A stretch of DNA of 43,686 nt from a virus. Below the pieces are notes generated by a model. The model searched no databases. It saw only the letters and a list, made by a program, of their open reading frames with translations, and was not told where the DNA came from. The translations under genes and the position numbers were made by a program. This document shows positions 16,109 through 24,037 of the stretch, in pieces. The DNA is taken from the IMG/VR virus record IMGVR_UViG_3300025087_001022, positions 1 to 43,686 of that record; one strand, given 5' to 3'. Every line of letters begins with the position of its first letter. Position 1 is the first letter of the stretch.

Positions 16109-17119
16109 TTAGATTGACGAGATCTCGTTAACCAAAACAGCTCTGAGTTCGGTCTGGTTAATAGCAGCTGCTTGCGACGGGTCTCGAAGTGCCGTGAACG
16201 GAATAGTTTGGGTTATGATCCCAGTATCGTCCACATTCAAATCTACATTCGTCGGAAGGATATGCGGCAACGTAATCGTAAGACTCTGGGCTGTGCCAGA
16301 GCTTGGCACGTTCCCACCAGTGAAGGTCAAAACGAGCTGCTTAGTTGTCGAATTGCGAAACTCGTTATACCGAGCAAACCCGTCGAAATCGGCAACGAAC
16401 GACCCAGAAATCTCGATCTTCCCGCCGCGAACAGGCTCACGAGTCAGCCGAGAACCGATTCGGAAACGATCTGCGTTCAAGTTGTTATTGATGGTTAGCT
16501 CGAAGCTTTCCACGTTTGTCGTAAAGTTGTCATATGACAACGATCCCTCGGTAAACACAATCAGATCGCGTGTTGCGTTAAGGTCGGTATTAACCGTGGC
16601 GGCTACTGTTCTAGCTGACCGATTTTCATCCTCGCCGACAAAGCTGACCGTAGCCGACAGATACGCTCCAATAGCTGCGGATAGCGACAACGAATTGACC
16701 TTGCACCCCTCGTAAATAAAGGCTACGTCGTCATCGGCACCCAAAAAAGACTCCGAGTCGCGATAAATTTCTACTGTAAGCCCCGTGGGAAGAGCATCTG
16801 TAATTCTGAAAGAGTGCGTGTACGCAAAGTCCGCTGGACCAGTCGTAGCAACGGCTCCGAGAGCGTGCTTGAGAATGAATTCCCAGTCGTAGTATGGAAC
16901 GTCAAACGTAACGTCCCCCGCGATACGAAACAGCCCGTTGGCTACGCGCAAGTAGCGCGTTCCAATTTGGTTCAAGCTACCAGAAATAACTCGTTCGTGC
17001 GAGAGTGACAGACTCTCGCTATTGATGTCGAGAAATTTGGTACGGGTTACCGGAGTTCCGTAAGTAGCCTCTTCGCCAAGACCGACGTAAACTTTATGAC
17101 CAAATCCAGCAGTGCCCAT
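16109..17119 (-). CDS. major tail (tube) protein
   Basis: 336 residues. Start context M-G-T-A-G-F-G-H-K-V-Y-V-G-L-G-E-E-A-T-Y-G-T-P-V is typical of phage tail tube proteins, as are the beta-rich body (E-I-S-G-S-F, I-A-G-D-V-T-F-D-V-P) and repeated E-L-T-I-N-N-N-L motif near residue 210. ATG is preceded by AGGAGA. It forms the tube through which DNA passes. Longer than minimal tube proteins, so it may have an extra surface domain. Confidence 0.85.
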   Translation of the reverse strand: MGTAGFGHKVYVGLGEEATYGTPVTRTKFLDINSESLSLSHERVISGSLNQIGTRYLRVANGLFRIAGDVTFDVPYYDWEFILKHALGAVATTGPADFAYTHSFRITDALPTGLTVEIYRDSESFLGADDDVAFIYEGCKVNSLSLSAAIGAYLSATVSFVGEDENRSARTVAATVNTDLNATRDLIVFTEGSLSYDNFTTNVESFELTINNNLNADRFRIGSRLTREPVRGGKIEISGSFVADFDGFARYNEFRNSTTKQLVLTFTGGNVPSSGTAQSLTITLPHILPTNVDLNVDDTGIITQTIPFTALRDPSQAAAINQTELRAVLVNEISSI

Positions 17120-17215
17120 AACATTCTCCTAGTCTTGGCAAGCTAAATAGCTTCGCGTCCACTATCGACCTCATACTATCAGAACCCGAATCCTTTTGCT
17201 AGTAGTTATTTCTTG
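17120..17215 (-). other. leader of the major tail protein gene
   Basis: 96-base gap between the fused tail-terminator gene and the major tail protein gene. It contains an AGGAGA ribosome site and a short AAGCTA/TAGCTT hairpin. A TAGTAT could be a -10 box, but no convincing -35 is seen. Confidence 0.3.
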
Positions 17216-19576
17216 TTACGCCTGTGCCCTAGCCGTTACCTCCAGCGTAAGGCCCACTACAAAAATTCGATCGTGCCTCGCATACTCGTCTTCTTCTGGA
17301 CGTGTGCTAGCTTCCGTTACTAAAACCGACGCAACCTGGCCCTGAGTCGTAGACCCCCCGTTCAGCCCAAGTTGTCGATAACTGACAAATAGGCCAACTA
17401 GTTTGCCCAAAGAGTCGACTCGGTCTTGAGTAACGGCTGCTGTCCACGCGTATTCTTTAGCGTATAGAATGCGGAAGGTATAAACAATGTCGAAGCCTTT
17501 TGGAAACCTGGCCCAGCTATAGGCTGCGTTTTGAAGTTCTACCATACACAGCGGTAGTTGCGATGATATGTCATCTGTTTGAGGATAATCGGCTAAAGAA
17601 CCATACTGAGTTACTCTAGATAACGACAGCCCATCTGTTAGATTGTCGTCTATTAGGGTCATGATCTGATTTGTTATTTGAGTGCCGTCCCATGTATTTG
17701 ACGCGTCTGATGCGAAGATGAATGATAGTTCTCCGAACTCGCCCCAAGTAGACGCTCCATTACCGCCTTGAAGGGCGACTTCGTAAACATTGCTGGTTGT
17801 TAGTCCCGACACAGCAATCGAAGCTTGGGCAGCGACTGTGGTATTTGCGCTACTATACGTCCAAGCAGAGGATGCTGAGTCGTTTTTGATCCGATAGGCC
17901 ACTCTCCAACGATCGATATTTGATGCCGGGAACGAGTCCAAAATCGCTGTAAAACTCGTATTGGCGATAGACGTGATGTGCCCATTAATAGCGGCTGTCG
18001 GTGCTGTCACGCCAGATGTCGGAGCAGCAGATTTGTTTACTGCATTCTGATCTTCCGACCGTAGAGGCCCCCAACGATGAAAAGCCCGTAAGGCAAAATA
18101 ATATGTCGTCCCAACCGTAAGAGGGGTTATCCCATCGCTAAGGGTAAACACGTCGAAACTGGTTTGATCTCCCTGAACTCGCCCCAAGTAGTAAGTATCT
18201 GCGTCAAGATCTGCGTCTACCATAGAAGTCGTATGGACGTGAATTTCGTACCCTCGATCAGCAGTAGGTATAGAAGCATTAAACGTAGCGGCAGACCACG
18301 CAATAGCGACGGACCCATCCGTATTGTCGGTCGCAGACGCAGCGCCCGCGAAGGTCGGAGCAGTTAAAGACGGGGCTGCTGTTTGATTCGTTGTACCTTG
18401 ATCTTCATCGTCGTCGATGTTGACAGCACGTACTACGAAGGAGTAGGTTGTACCAGACACAAGCGGCGTCAAACCATCACTAGTAGTCCATACATCCAAA
18501 CTAGTGCGTCCGGTTGGGACCTCTGCCAGCAGATAAGTATCTGCATCTAAATTGTCGTCTGTCAAAGTCGTCGTATGGACATGGACCTTGTAACCACGAA
18601 TAGCAGCTCCCAACGCTGTCGCAGCAGACCACGCTACTGTGATACTGCCATCTTGGTTGTTTGTCGCTGACGTAGCTCCACCGAAAGTTGGTGCAAGCAC
18701 GGGTTGATGAGCACCAATAGGCCATGACGTGATCGTTCGACCTGTGATATCTGTCGTGAACTGTGCTGACAAATCTACACCAGATCCGGCCAAAGTCGAG
18801 CTGGACCGACACGAGTAGTCGTACTGCGCGAGGTTGCGGAAGCGCATCATGGTCCCGGTCTGCCCGACAAGTGCGCCCGTTCCTGTGCTCGTTCCGTCGC
18901 CCGATGCGTTGTATTGGATCGTGGTCCAACCCGCCGAGATGTCGCGGGCGTCGTGGAATCCCATCACGACGCAGTTTTCGAGCGTCCCCGTGCCGGAGTT
19001 CGTCACACCAATAGACGGTGTCCCAACTGCCACCGTCGGAGCGCGGCCGATCGCCGTACAGTTTTGGATGACACCAGTGGTCCCAGTATTAATGAGAACC
19101 CCTCGATTCCAGCCAATAATCACGCACCGGCGGATCGTCGCGCTGGCGCTGCTATCGATGAGGATCTGATACGTGCGGCCCGTGGTCGCGTTGGCATCGT
19201 AGATGATGCAGCGGTCTACGAGGATTCCCGCCGATGTCGTGATCGAAATAGCCATCGTGCCCGACCCCGAGTGCGCGATGTTCAGTGTCGTGCATCGGAA
19301 ATTCGCTTCGGAGATCGTCAGGATGCCCGTGGTCATGTTCAAGACCGCGCCGCCGCCGAGTCCATCGAAACCCTGGCCGCGCATCTCGCGGTAGCGGGTA
19401 GCGTCAGTAGTCGCTCCGACCATCGTGATGCTCGGTGTAGTCAGAGATTCGTTCACCTGGTTGCCGACTTGTACCTGATCGGCGGTCACAAGGTCGTTAT
19501 CGGTGTCAGCTTCCCAGAGCGCCCACGTCGTGTAGTCTCCAGCAGTCCCAACGGTCTTGACGACTTCGGTGGGCAT
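17216..19576 (-). CDS. fusion: beta-helix + three FN3-like domains + tail terminator
   Basis: 786 residues. Residues about 1-285 have a right-handed beta-helix look (short repeats such as I-L-V-D-R-C-I-I-Y, A-T-I-R-R-C-V-I-I, G-V-I-Q-N-C-T-A-I, G-T-L-E-N-C-V-V-M). Residues 295-400 and 405-520 are two similar fibronectin-III-like domains (G-S-I-T-V-A-W-S-A-A-T...Y-K-V-H-V-H-T; G-T-T-Y-S-F-V-V-R-A), and 523-625 is a third. Residues about 628-786 (I-M-T-L-I-D-D-N-L, L-P-L-C-M-V-E-L-Q-N-A, final F-V-V-G-L-T-L-E-V-T-A) match the size and position of a tail terminator between neck and tube genes. The beta-helix part is visibly GC-richer, suggesting a recent addition. Confidence 0.7.
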   Translation of the reverse strand: MPTEVVKTVGTAGDYTTWALWEADTDNDLVTADQVQVGNQVNESLTTPSITMVGATTDATRYREMRGQGFDGLGGGAVLNMTTGILTISEANFRCTTLNIAHSGSGTMAISITTSAGILVDRCIIYDANATTGRTYQILIDSSASATIRRCVIIGWNRGVLINTGTTGVIQNCTAIGRAPTVAVGTPSIGVTNSGTGTLENCVVMGFHDARDISAGWTTIQYNASGDGTSTGTGALVGQTGTMMRFRNLAQYDYSCRSSSTLAGSGVDLSAQFTTDITGRTITSWPIGAHQPVLAPTFGGATSATNNQDGSITVAWSAATALGAAIRGYKVHVHTTTLTDDNLDADTYLLAEVPTGRTSLDVWTTSDGLTPLVSGTTYSFVVRAVNIDDDEDQGTTNQTAAPSLTAPTFAGAASATDNTDGSVAIAWSAATFNASIPTADRGYEIHVHTTSMVDADLDADTYYLGRVQGDQTSFDVFTLSDGITPLTVGTTYYFALRAFHRWGPLRSEDQNAVNKSAAPTSGVTAPTAAINGHITSIANTSFTAILDSFPASNIDRWRVAYRIKNDSASSAWTYSSANTTVAAQASIAVSGLTTSNVYEVALQGGNGASTWGEFGELSFIFASDASNTWDGTQITNQIMTLIDDNLTDGLSLSRVTQYGSLADYPQTDDISSQLPLCMVELQNAAYSWARFPKGFDIVYTFRILYAKEYAWTAAVTQDRVDSLGKLVGLFVSYRQLGLNGGSTTQGQVASVLVTEASTRPEEDEYARHDRIFVVGLTLEVTARAQA

Positions 19577-19924
19577 CTATCGCGAGTCCCGATCTCGCAA
19601 TACTGTCGGAGCGGCTATCTTGGTGGGTTTCCACGGCGATCGCTTTGTTTTATCCATGATAACAGCCAGAGTATCGCCGGAAATTCCGGCTGCCGTCCAA
19701 TCTATGAAGTAGCGATGCTTATAGCCGTCTGCTGCCGGTACGCTACCACCGAGATTCAATATCAACGGGTGGTCGTCAGGCAATTCCATCGCAAGACCGA
19801 AAAACGACTTCTCGCCCTGTTCTCCAAAGTTGAAGTTCGTCGGATAAGCTGCGATGACGTGACCGCTACGCGAGCCTCGCAGGCTGGTTGCATCGAGTCC
19901 TTTGATAGCTAGACGTACTAACAT
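19577..19924 (-). CDS. hypothetical neck-region protein
   Basis: 115 residues, not recognised. Begins M-L-V-R-L-A-I-K-G-L-D-A-T-S-L-R-G and contains a central beta-prone part (Y-K-H-R-Y-F-I-D-W-T-A-A-G-I-S-G-D-T) with a basic C terminus. It abuts the fused terminator gene and the HK97 gp10-like gene without gaps, so it belongs to the head-tail joining operon. Confidence 0.6.
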   Translation of the reverse strand: MLVRLAIKGLDATSLRGSRSGHVIAAYPTNFNFGEQGEKSFFGLAMELPDDHPLILNLGGSVPAADGYKHRYFIDWTAAGISGDTLAVIMDKTKRSPWKPTKIAAPTVLRDRDSR

Positions 19925-20482
19925 TTATGGTCTGGCTATCTTAATATTCAAAGCCGACTTTATCGTCCGGGTAAGAAACTTGTTTATTTCCCGGGTTAAA
20001 GATCGTTCGACAGCTTCTAGGGCTGGCGCCATAAACGGGCGTGGCTCGATCCCCGGATGCGGGAAATCTGGAAGAGTGGCTCGACGAAAAACGATTCGGT
20101 TCAGATATCTTGAAAAGTATCTGATTTTAGATTTGTTCCGCGCAGAAATCGGATAGTCCTTTTTGATCGTCCCAAATTCTTGAATAACGGCATAGTTTAC
20201 GGGTTTGAGTCCTTCCCCAGCTGTAATCATTATGGCTGTCGTATAGGGAGCGCCGTCGATAATGCTCGACCGCCTGTACATTTTTATAGAATCTTTTAAC
20301 GCGTTAGACTTTTTTGGCGCCCTTCTTTTAGCACTTCTCACAATACGAGCGCCAATTTTTTCTAAAAATTCTTCCGTATCGGGGCCACTCAGGCGACGTT
20401 GCAATTCCCGCGTAGCTTTAATTAACGCACCAAATTGTGTGCGTTCTGGAAGATATCCGATATCCGCTCGACCTAGCCCCAT
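19925..20482 (-). CDS. HK97 gp10-like neck/head-tail protein
   Basis: 185 residues. A basic N-terminal helix (R-I-V-R-S-A-K-R-R-A-P-K-K-S-N-A-L-K-D-S-I) is followed by Y-A-V-I-Q-E-F-G-T and G-I-E-P-R-P-F-M-A-P-A-L-E, the hallmark motifs of the HK97 gp10 family. Those proteins act at the head-tail junction. Its place between head-closure and terminator genes agrees. Confidence 0.85.
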   Translation of the reverse strand: MGLGRADIGYLPERTQFGALIKATRELQRRLSGPDTEEFLEKIGARIVRSAKRRAPKKSNALKDSIKMYRRSSIIDGAPYTTAIMITAGEGLKPVNYAVIQEFGTIKKDYPISARNKSKIRYFSRYLNRIVFRRATLPDFPHPGIEPRPFMAPALEAVERSLTREINKFLTRTIKSALNIKIARP

Positions 20483-20492
20483 AACATACTTT

Positions 20493-20822
20493 CTACGTAG
20501 ACATCATTTTCTGCACAAGGCATTTGTGGAAGTCCGGAGTTTCAAAAGTTCCGTAAGTTTCGACGGACATAATTTTGTAAGTGCTGCCGTCCAACGTAAC
20601 CAGATAGTCTACGGCTATAGTTACGTCAGCGTCAATCCAAAGTTGGTACGTTTCGGTTGCTACGCCTCCGCCCAGGGCGCCAAAAAGATTCGATTGACTA
20701 AGCGGAAGTAATCGCATTTGTGCGTCGGTTTCATCGTTTGCGTGGGTGACAGTCAACTGCGCGGTCGTAGCTGACCGAGAAGACGATTTGACAGTTCCAA
20801 TCTGGTTAAGAAGTTCGCGCAT
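20493..20822 (-). CDS. head closure/head-tail joining protein (putative)
   Basis: 109 residues between the connector and the gp10-like protein, where a head-closure (stopper) protein is usual. Beta-rich sequence (Q-L-T-V-T-H-A-N-D-E-T-D-A-Q-M-R-L-L-P, Y-L-V-T-L-D-G-S-T-Y-K-I-M-S-V) fits such small beta-barrel proteins. Assignment mainly by position and size. Confidence 0.6.
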   Translation of the reverse strand: MRELLNQIGTVKSSSRSATTAQLTVTHANDETDAQMRLLPLSQSNLFGALGGGVATETYQLWIDADVTIAVDYLVTLDGSTYKIMSVETYGTFETPDFHKCLVQKMMST

Positions 20823-21467
20823 TTAGGCAAATTCTGAAACCGATATTTCATCGAACAATTCATCGGCCTCGGTTCTACGGTATCTGTCGACCATACAACG
20901 GAATGCATTCGGAATACCAGACGGATGGTCGTCTTCCACTACCGATAGTTGTCCTATCGTGTAAGACTTGTTTCCCTGGGTTCCCATTTTCTTGTACATA
21001 TACGCAGCGTAGAGACGACACGCCAGATTCAGCTCTACTGGAATTGTTGCATAACCAGCTGTGTACGCTACTTTGATGTTCAATCGACCTTTCGGCCAGG
21101 CATCGTAAGAGTCGGAGTCCTCGTCTGTTCCGATTTTTCGTAGCATGCCTTCGTTTGCGTTTACAAGGTAATCCTCATCGACCGTGAGGTCTCCGCTCGC
21201 TGCAAAGCTCCTCGCTGCGTCGATGTTGACCGTAGTTGGATCTCCAATTATCGGATAGTTTTTTAGCATCAGCATGGGCGTACCGGTGCCGTCGTACTCT
21301 TCGGTGTACGCGGTAGATGCTATGGTTCTATCTAGATATCCCAGAATATTTCGAGTAGCCATGTTGATGGCCAACGTAAGCCTGGTATCATAAGAAGATC
21401 CAGATATGTTCAGAACTTCTTTGAGTTCGGCTAACGTACACAGAGCGTCGGATTCTAGGGTAGCCAT
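20823..21467 (-). CDS. head-tail connector/adaptor (gp6-like)
   Basis: 214 residues. It starts with a connector pattern (L-C-T-L-A-E-L-K-E-V-L-N-I-S-G-S-S-Y-D), followed by helices (A-T-R-N-I-L-G-Y-L-D-R) and a beta region (Y-D-G-T-G-T-P-M-L-M-L-K-N-Y-P-I), then I-K-V-A-Y-T-A-G-Y-A-T-I-P-V-E-L-N-L-A. These are typical of phage gp6/adaptor proteins that bind the portal. Its place downstream of the capsid genes agrees. Confidence 0.8.
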   Translation of the reverse strand: MATLESDALCTLAELKEVLNISGSSYDTRLTLAINMATRNILGYLDRTIASTAYTEEYDGTGTPMLMLKNYPIIGDPTTVNIDAARSFAASGDLTVDEDYLVNANEGMLRKIGTDEDSDSYDAWPKGRLNIKVAYTAGYATIPVELNLACRLYAAYMYKKMGTQGNKSYTIGQLSVVEDDHPSGIPNAFRCMVDRYRRTEADELFDEISVSEFA

Positions 21468-21478
21468 GAATTAATGCC

Positions 21479-21910
21479 TTATGTTGAATCAGATGGACCA
21501 GTGGCTGGCTTCTCCCCTTCCAAAATTTCGTACAGCCCCGTGTGCACGAGTATCGACGCAAGCCGTTGATCAATTCGAACAACTTCTCCCTCGGTAATCG
21601 GTTTGCCATGCAGCTTAGTTGGATTCTGTCCTTTGTATCGAACAGTGCGCATAACCTTGGATTCGGGTTTCAATTGTTCGGGTGCTGGAACACCAGCGGA
21701 TTTTTCGGTAACTCGTGGCTTAGGCAAGACTCGGAAATCCATGGGGAAGGTCTTGCACAACCGCAAAGCCTCGCTAGCCGGAACTTCCCTTGTTTGACCG
21801 GGATGAGACATGGAAAACTTGCCGACATAGCAAGATCGCATAATCCCAAGAAACTGGATCGTCTCGGTCTTTTCTACTTCCTTTGGCGGTTCTATCAATT
21901 GTTTTCCCAC
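21479..21910 (-). CDS. hypothetical head-module protein
   Basis: 143 residues, start GTG overlapping the upstream stop (TAGTG) with a strong AAGGAG eight bases before. Not recognised. Lys/Pro-rich, with V-R-I-D-Q-R-L-A-S-I-L-V-H-T-G-L-Y-E-I-L near the end, a pattern seen in small head or head-tail proteins. It may be a decoration or adaptor-associated protein. Confidence 0.6.
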   Translation of the reverse strand: MGKQLIEPPKEVEKTETIQFLGIMRSCYVGKFSMSHPGQTREVPASEALRLCKTFPMDFRVLPKPRVTEKSAGVPAPEQLKPESKVMRTVRYKGQNPTKLHGKPITEGEVVRIDQRLASILVHTGLYEILEGEKPATGPSDST

Positions 21911-22545
21911 TAGCGATACTCCTTTTCAGCCTCGGCTAGCCACTTGTAATAGGAGCCTTTGGCATAAGTTCTTTGCTCGTCGTTAACTCCTATACTATGC
22001 CATATCTTCACATTCTGCAACAGATACCTTCGGCAGTCGTTAAGCTTGGTATTTCCAGACCACAGCGTCGCATGTGTATTCTTGTAAACGATTCCGGGTC
22101 TATGCTGGAATGCGCGGTAAAGTTTATCCCGTCTCGCAGGTAGGTCTGACCTAAAAAATGCTATATCGGCGTCCTGGTAAGGTTTGGGTGGATCCTGCCA
22201 CAATCCCTCCATATATTCGTCGGCGTCAAGATGAATATACCAGTCTCCATCTTCCCCGATAAGATAGCTAGATCGTTTGGCGATCTCACTAGGCCACGGA
22301 TTTTTTGACCAGATAACCGTGTCCGCCAACTCGTTTGCCGCGTCGAGGGTGCCGTCTGTTGAATACGGCTTTTTGCCTAGCCGTTGATATGGAAACTGCG
22401 CGTAAACCCCGTCAACCACAACCACGTGAACATCCGGTACCGTTCTCCTTGCGCTTTCGATAGCTCGTCGCAGAGGATCGGCGTGTTCCCAGACGTTAAT
22501 GCACAAATAACGCATAGGTTGTACAAAGAGATCCGCCGAGCGCAT
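21910..22545 (-). CDS. GT-A glycosyltransferase-like protein in the head module
   Basis: 211 residues from ATG at 22545; ATG at 22515 (M-R-Y-L-C-I-N-V-W-E) is also possible and neither has a clear ribosome site. N-terminal strand-helix (A-D-P-L-R-R-A-I-E-S-A-R-R), V-H-V-V-V-V-D-G-V-Y, and the acidic motif D-W-Y-I-H-L-D-A-D-E-Y-M-E near residue 106 match GT-A glycosyltransferases with a DxD metal site. It lies between capsid and connector genes, so virion protein glycosylation is a reasonable inference. The fold's substrate is unknown. Confidence 0.72.
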   Translation of the reverse strand: MRSADLFVQPMRYLCINVWEHADPLRRAIESARRTVPDVHVVVVDGVYAQFPYQRLGKKPYSTDGTLDAANELADTVIWSKNPWPSEIAKRSSYLIGEDGDWYIHLDADEYMEGLWQDPPKPYQDADIAFFRSDLPARRDKLYRAFQHRPGIVYKNTHATLWSGNTKLNDCRRYLLQNVKIWHSIGVNDEQRTYAKGSYYKWLAEAEKEYR

Positions 22546-22596
22546 GACGGAGGCAGTCGCGGCGCTCAGCGGATCCCGGGGAGAAACTAGCTGGGA

Positions 22597-24018
22597 TTAA
22601 CCAGCGTTGGCGATACCGTACACCTCACCAACAATATTGTTGGCCGTGTAAGAGATCGTGTTCTTGAAGTCCTTGCGGTAAGTCAAGATCAGCTGGTCCT
22701 GGTCGTAACGAGGGTCAACCCACAGCTTCACAGTCGGCTCACGCCGAGTACCGACCAAGAAGTCGCTGCGATTGGCGCACACGATCAGGGTGTTGGTAGT
22801 CGTAGTCGCATCGTAGACGCCCGAAGCATTCAGGTCCTGACGGCACTCTTCGGACACGATCACCGGGATCCCGTCAAGAGAACCCAACTGACCGTTGAAG
22901 ACCGTGGCATTAGGCCCAAACTTGTCCAGACTGACGACCTCAGCCAACCCAAGCATGCGCATGTAACCCGCAACCGAAGTGATGAAAGCCAGCTTCGAAG
23001 GAGCGACACCGTGTTTGGCCATGTTGGCGCGCATAGTGCGGAGACGTTCCAAGTCGAACGTAGCCCCATCAATGCTCGCGGCGGCCTGAATCATCTTACG
23101 CAGACCGATCAGACCACGGCCGCGGTGCGTGGCAGTGTCCACGTCCGAGTCCTGGTGTGGGTTGGTCGTGTCGCCGTTAAGAATGGTATAGTCCCAGTCG
23201 TGCGCAGCCACCTGAGCAAGCTCGCTGCGAATGAGAGAAACCACTGGGATGATCGAGTCTTCCGTCAACTCGACGCTGAACGGAACAGCCAGACCATACT
23301 TCTTGGTCACCAGCTGCGAGCTGGCAGTCGCGACGTTACCCTTGGTGATAGCAGTCGGAGTATTGGACGTCTCTTCGTTCAAGATCACGACGTTGGGTAG
23401 GGCACCCTGAACCGGGATCGTGAATGGATCGGTTGGCATCCGAATCTCGTTGAACAGCCCAGCAATCTTGGCTTCCAAACGGACCAACTCAGCCAGTCGA
23501 GGGGAGTGATGACTTGGAACCCACTCGTCACCGACCGCGGTGCCGGTCGAATACATGGCCTTCGCAATGGCTTCAGGTTCGGGGCTTTGACGGGCTTCCA
23601 GCATCGCCCTGGCGGCAGCGGACTTAGCCATGGCGTACATGCGCGGAAACCGAGCACGTAGAGCGCGATGGGACTTCATCAACATGACTTCGGGAGCGGC
23701 AGTAACGATGCCGGTACGATCATTATGCTTGATGTAGCCAAGAATCGAGGCAGTCATGTAGACATCGTCGCAAGCCTTCTGGAACTCGGCAGCTTCGTCA
23801 TTGCCCGGATTCAGACTCTTCCAGATAGCTTCGAAGACCGCTGGATCCGTTTCAGACCCCTCGGGCGCAGAGACGGCAGACTTGCTGATTTCGTCGACCT
23901 GCGCAGCTTGCTGGGTAACGAGTTCGCGGGCCTTGTCGAGAGCGCCAGCCTTTACCGCCTTAGCGATATTGGCATTGCGCTGGTTCAGTACTTCTTGTTC
24001 CTTGGTCGTGAGAGACAT
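22597..24018 (-). CDS. major capsid protein, HK97 fold
   Basis: 473 residues. Residues about 1-130 are a helical Lys/Glu/Ala-rich delta-like region. From about 165 the HK97 fold is seen: V-G-D-E-W-V-P, L-F-N-E-I-R-M-P-T-D-P-F-T-I-P, V-A-T-A-S-S-Q-L-V-T-K-K-Y-G-L-A, D-Y-T-I-L-N-G-D, L-E-R-L-R-T-M-R-A-N-M and a C-terminal P-domain strand with Y-R-K-D-F. It follows the protease/scaffold gene. Codon use is more GC-rich than neighbours, as expected for the most highly expressed phage gene. Confidence 0.92.
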   Translation of the reverse strand: MSLTTKEQEVLNQRNANIAKAVKAGALDKARELVTQQAAQVDEISKSAVSAPEGSETDPAVFEAIWKSLNPGNDEAAEFQKACDDVYMTASILGYIKHNDRTGIVTAAPEVMLMKSHRALRARFPRMYAMAKSAAARAMLEARQSPEPEAIAKAMYSTGTAVGDEWVPSHHSPRLAELVRLEAKIAGLFNEIRMPTDPFTIPVQGALPNVVILNEETSNTPTAITKGNVATASSQLVTKKYGLAVPFSVELTEDSIIPVVSLIRSELAQVAAHDWDYTILNGDTTNPHQDSDVDTATHRGRGLIGLRKMIQAAASIDGATFDLERLRTMRANMAKHGVAPSKLAFITSVAGYMRMLGLAEVVSLDKFGPNATVFNGQLGSLDGIPVIVSEECRQDLNASGVYDATTTTNTLIVCANRSDFLVGTRREPTVKLWVDPRYDQDQLILTYRKDFKNTISYTANNIVGEVYGIANAG

Positions 24019-24037
24019 GGTAGTTCCCTTTCGTTAC

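Noticed and set aside
18914-19912. 332-codon plus-strand frame opposite the beta-helix fusion gene
   Set aside because: Arg/Ala/His-rich shadow that crosses two minus-strand genes in a GC-rich stretch.
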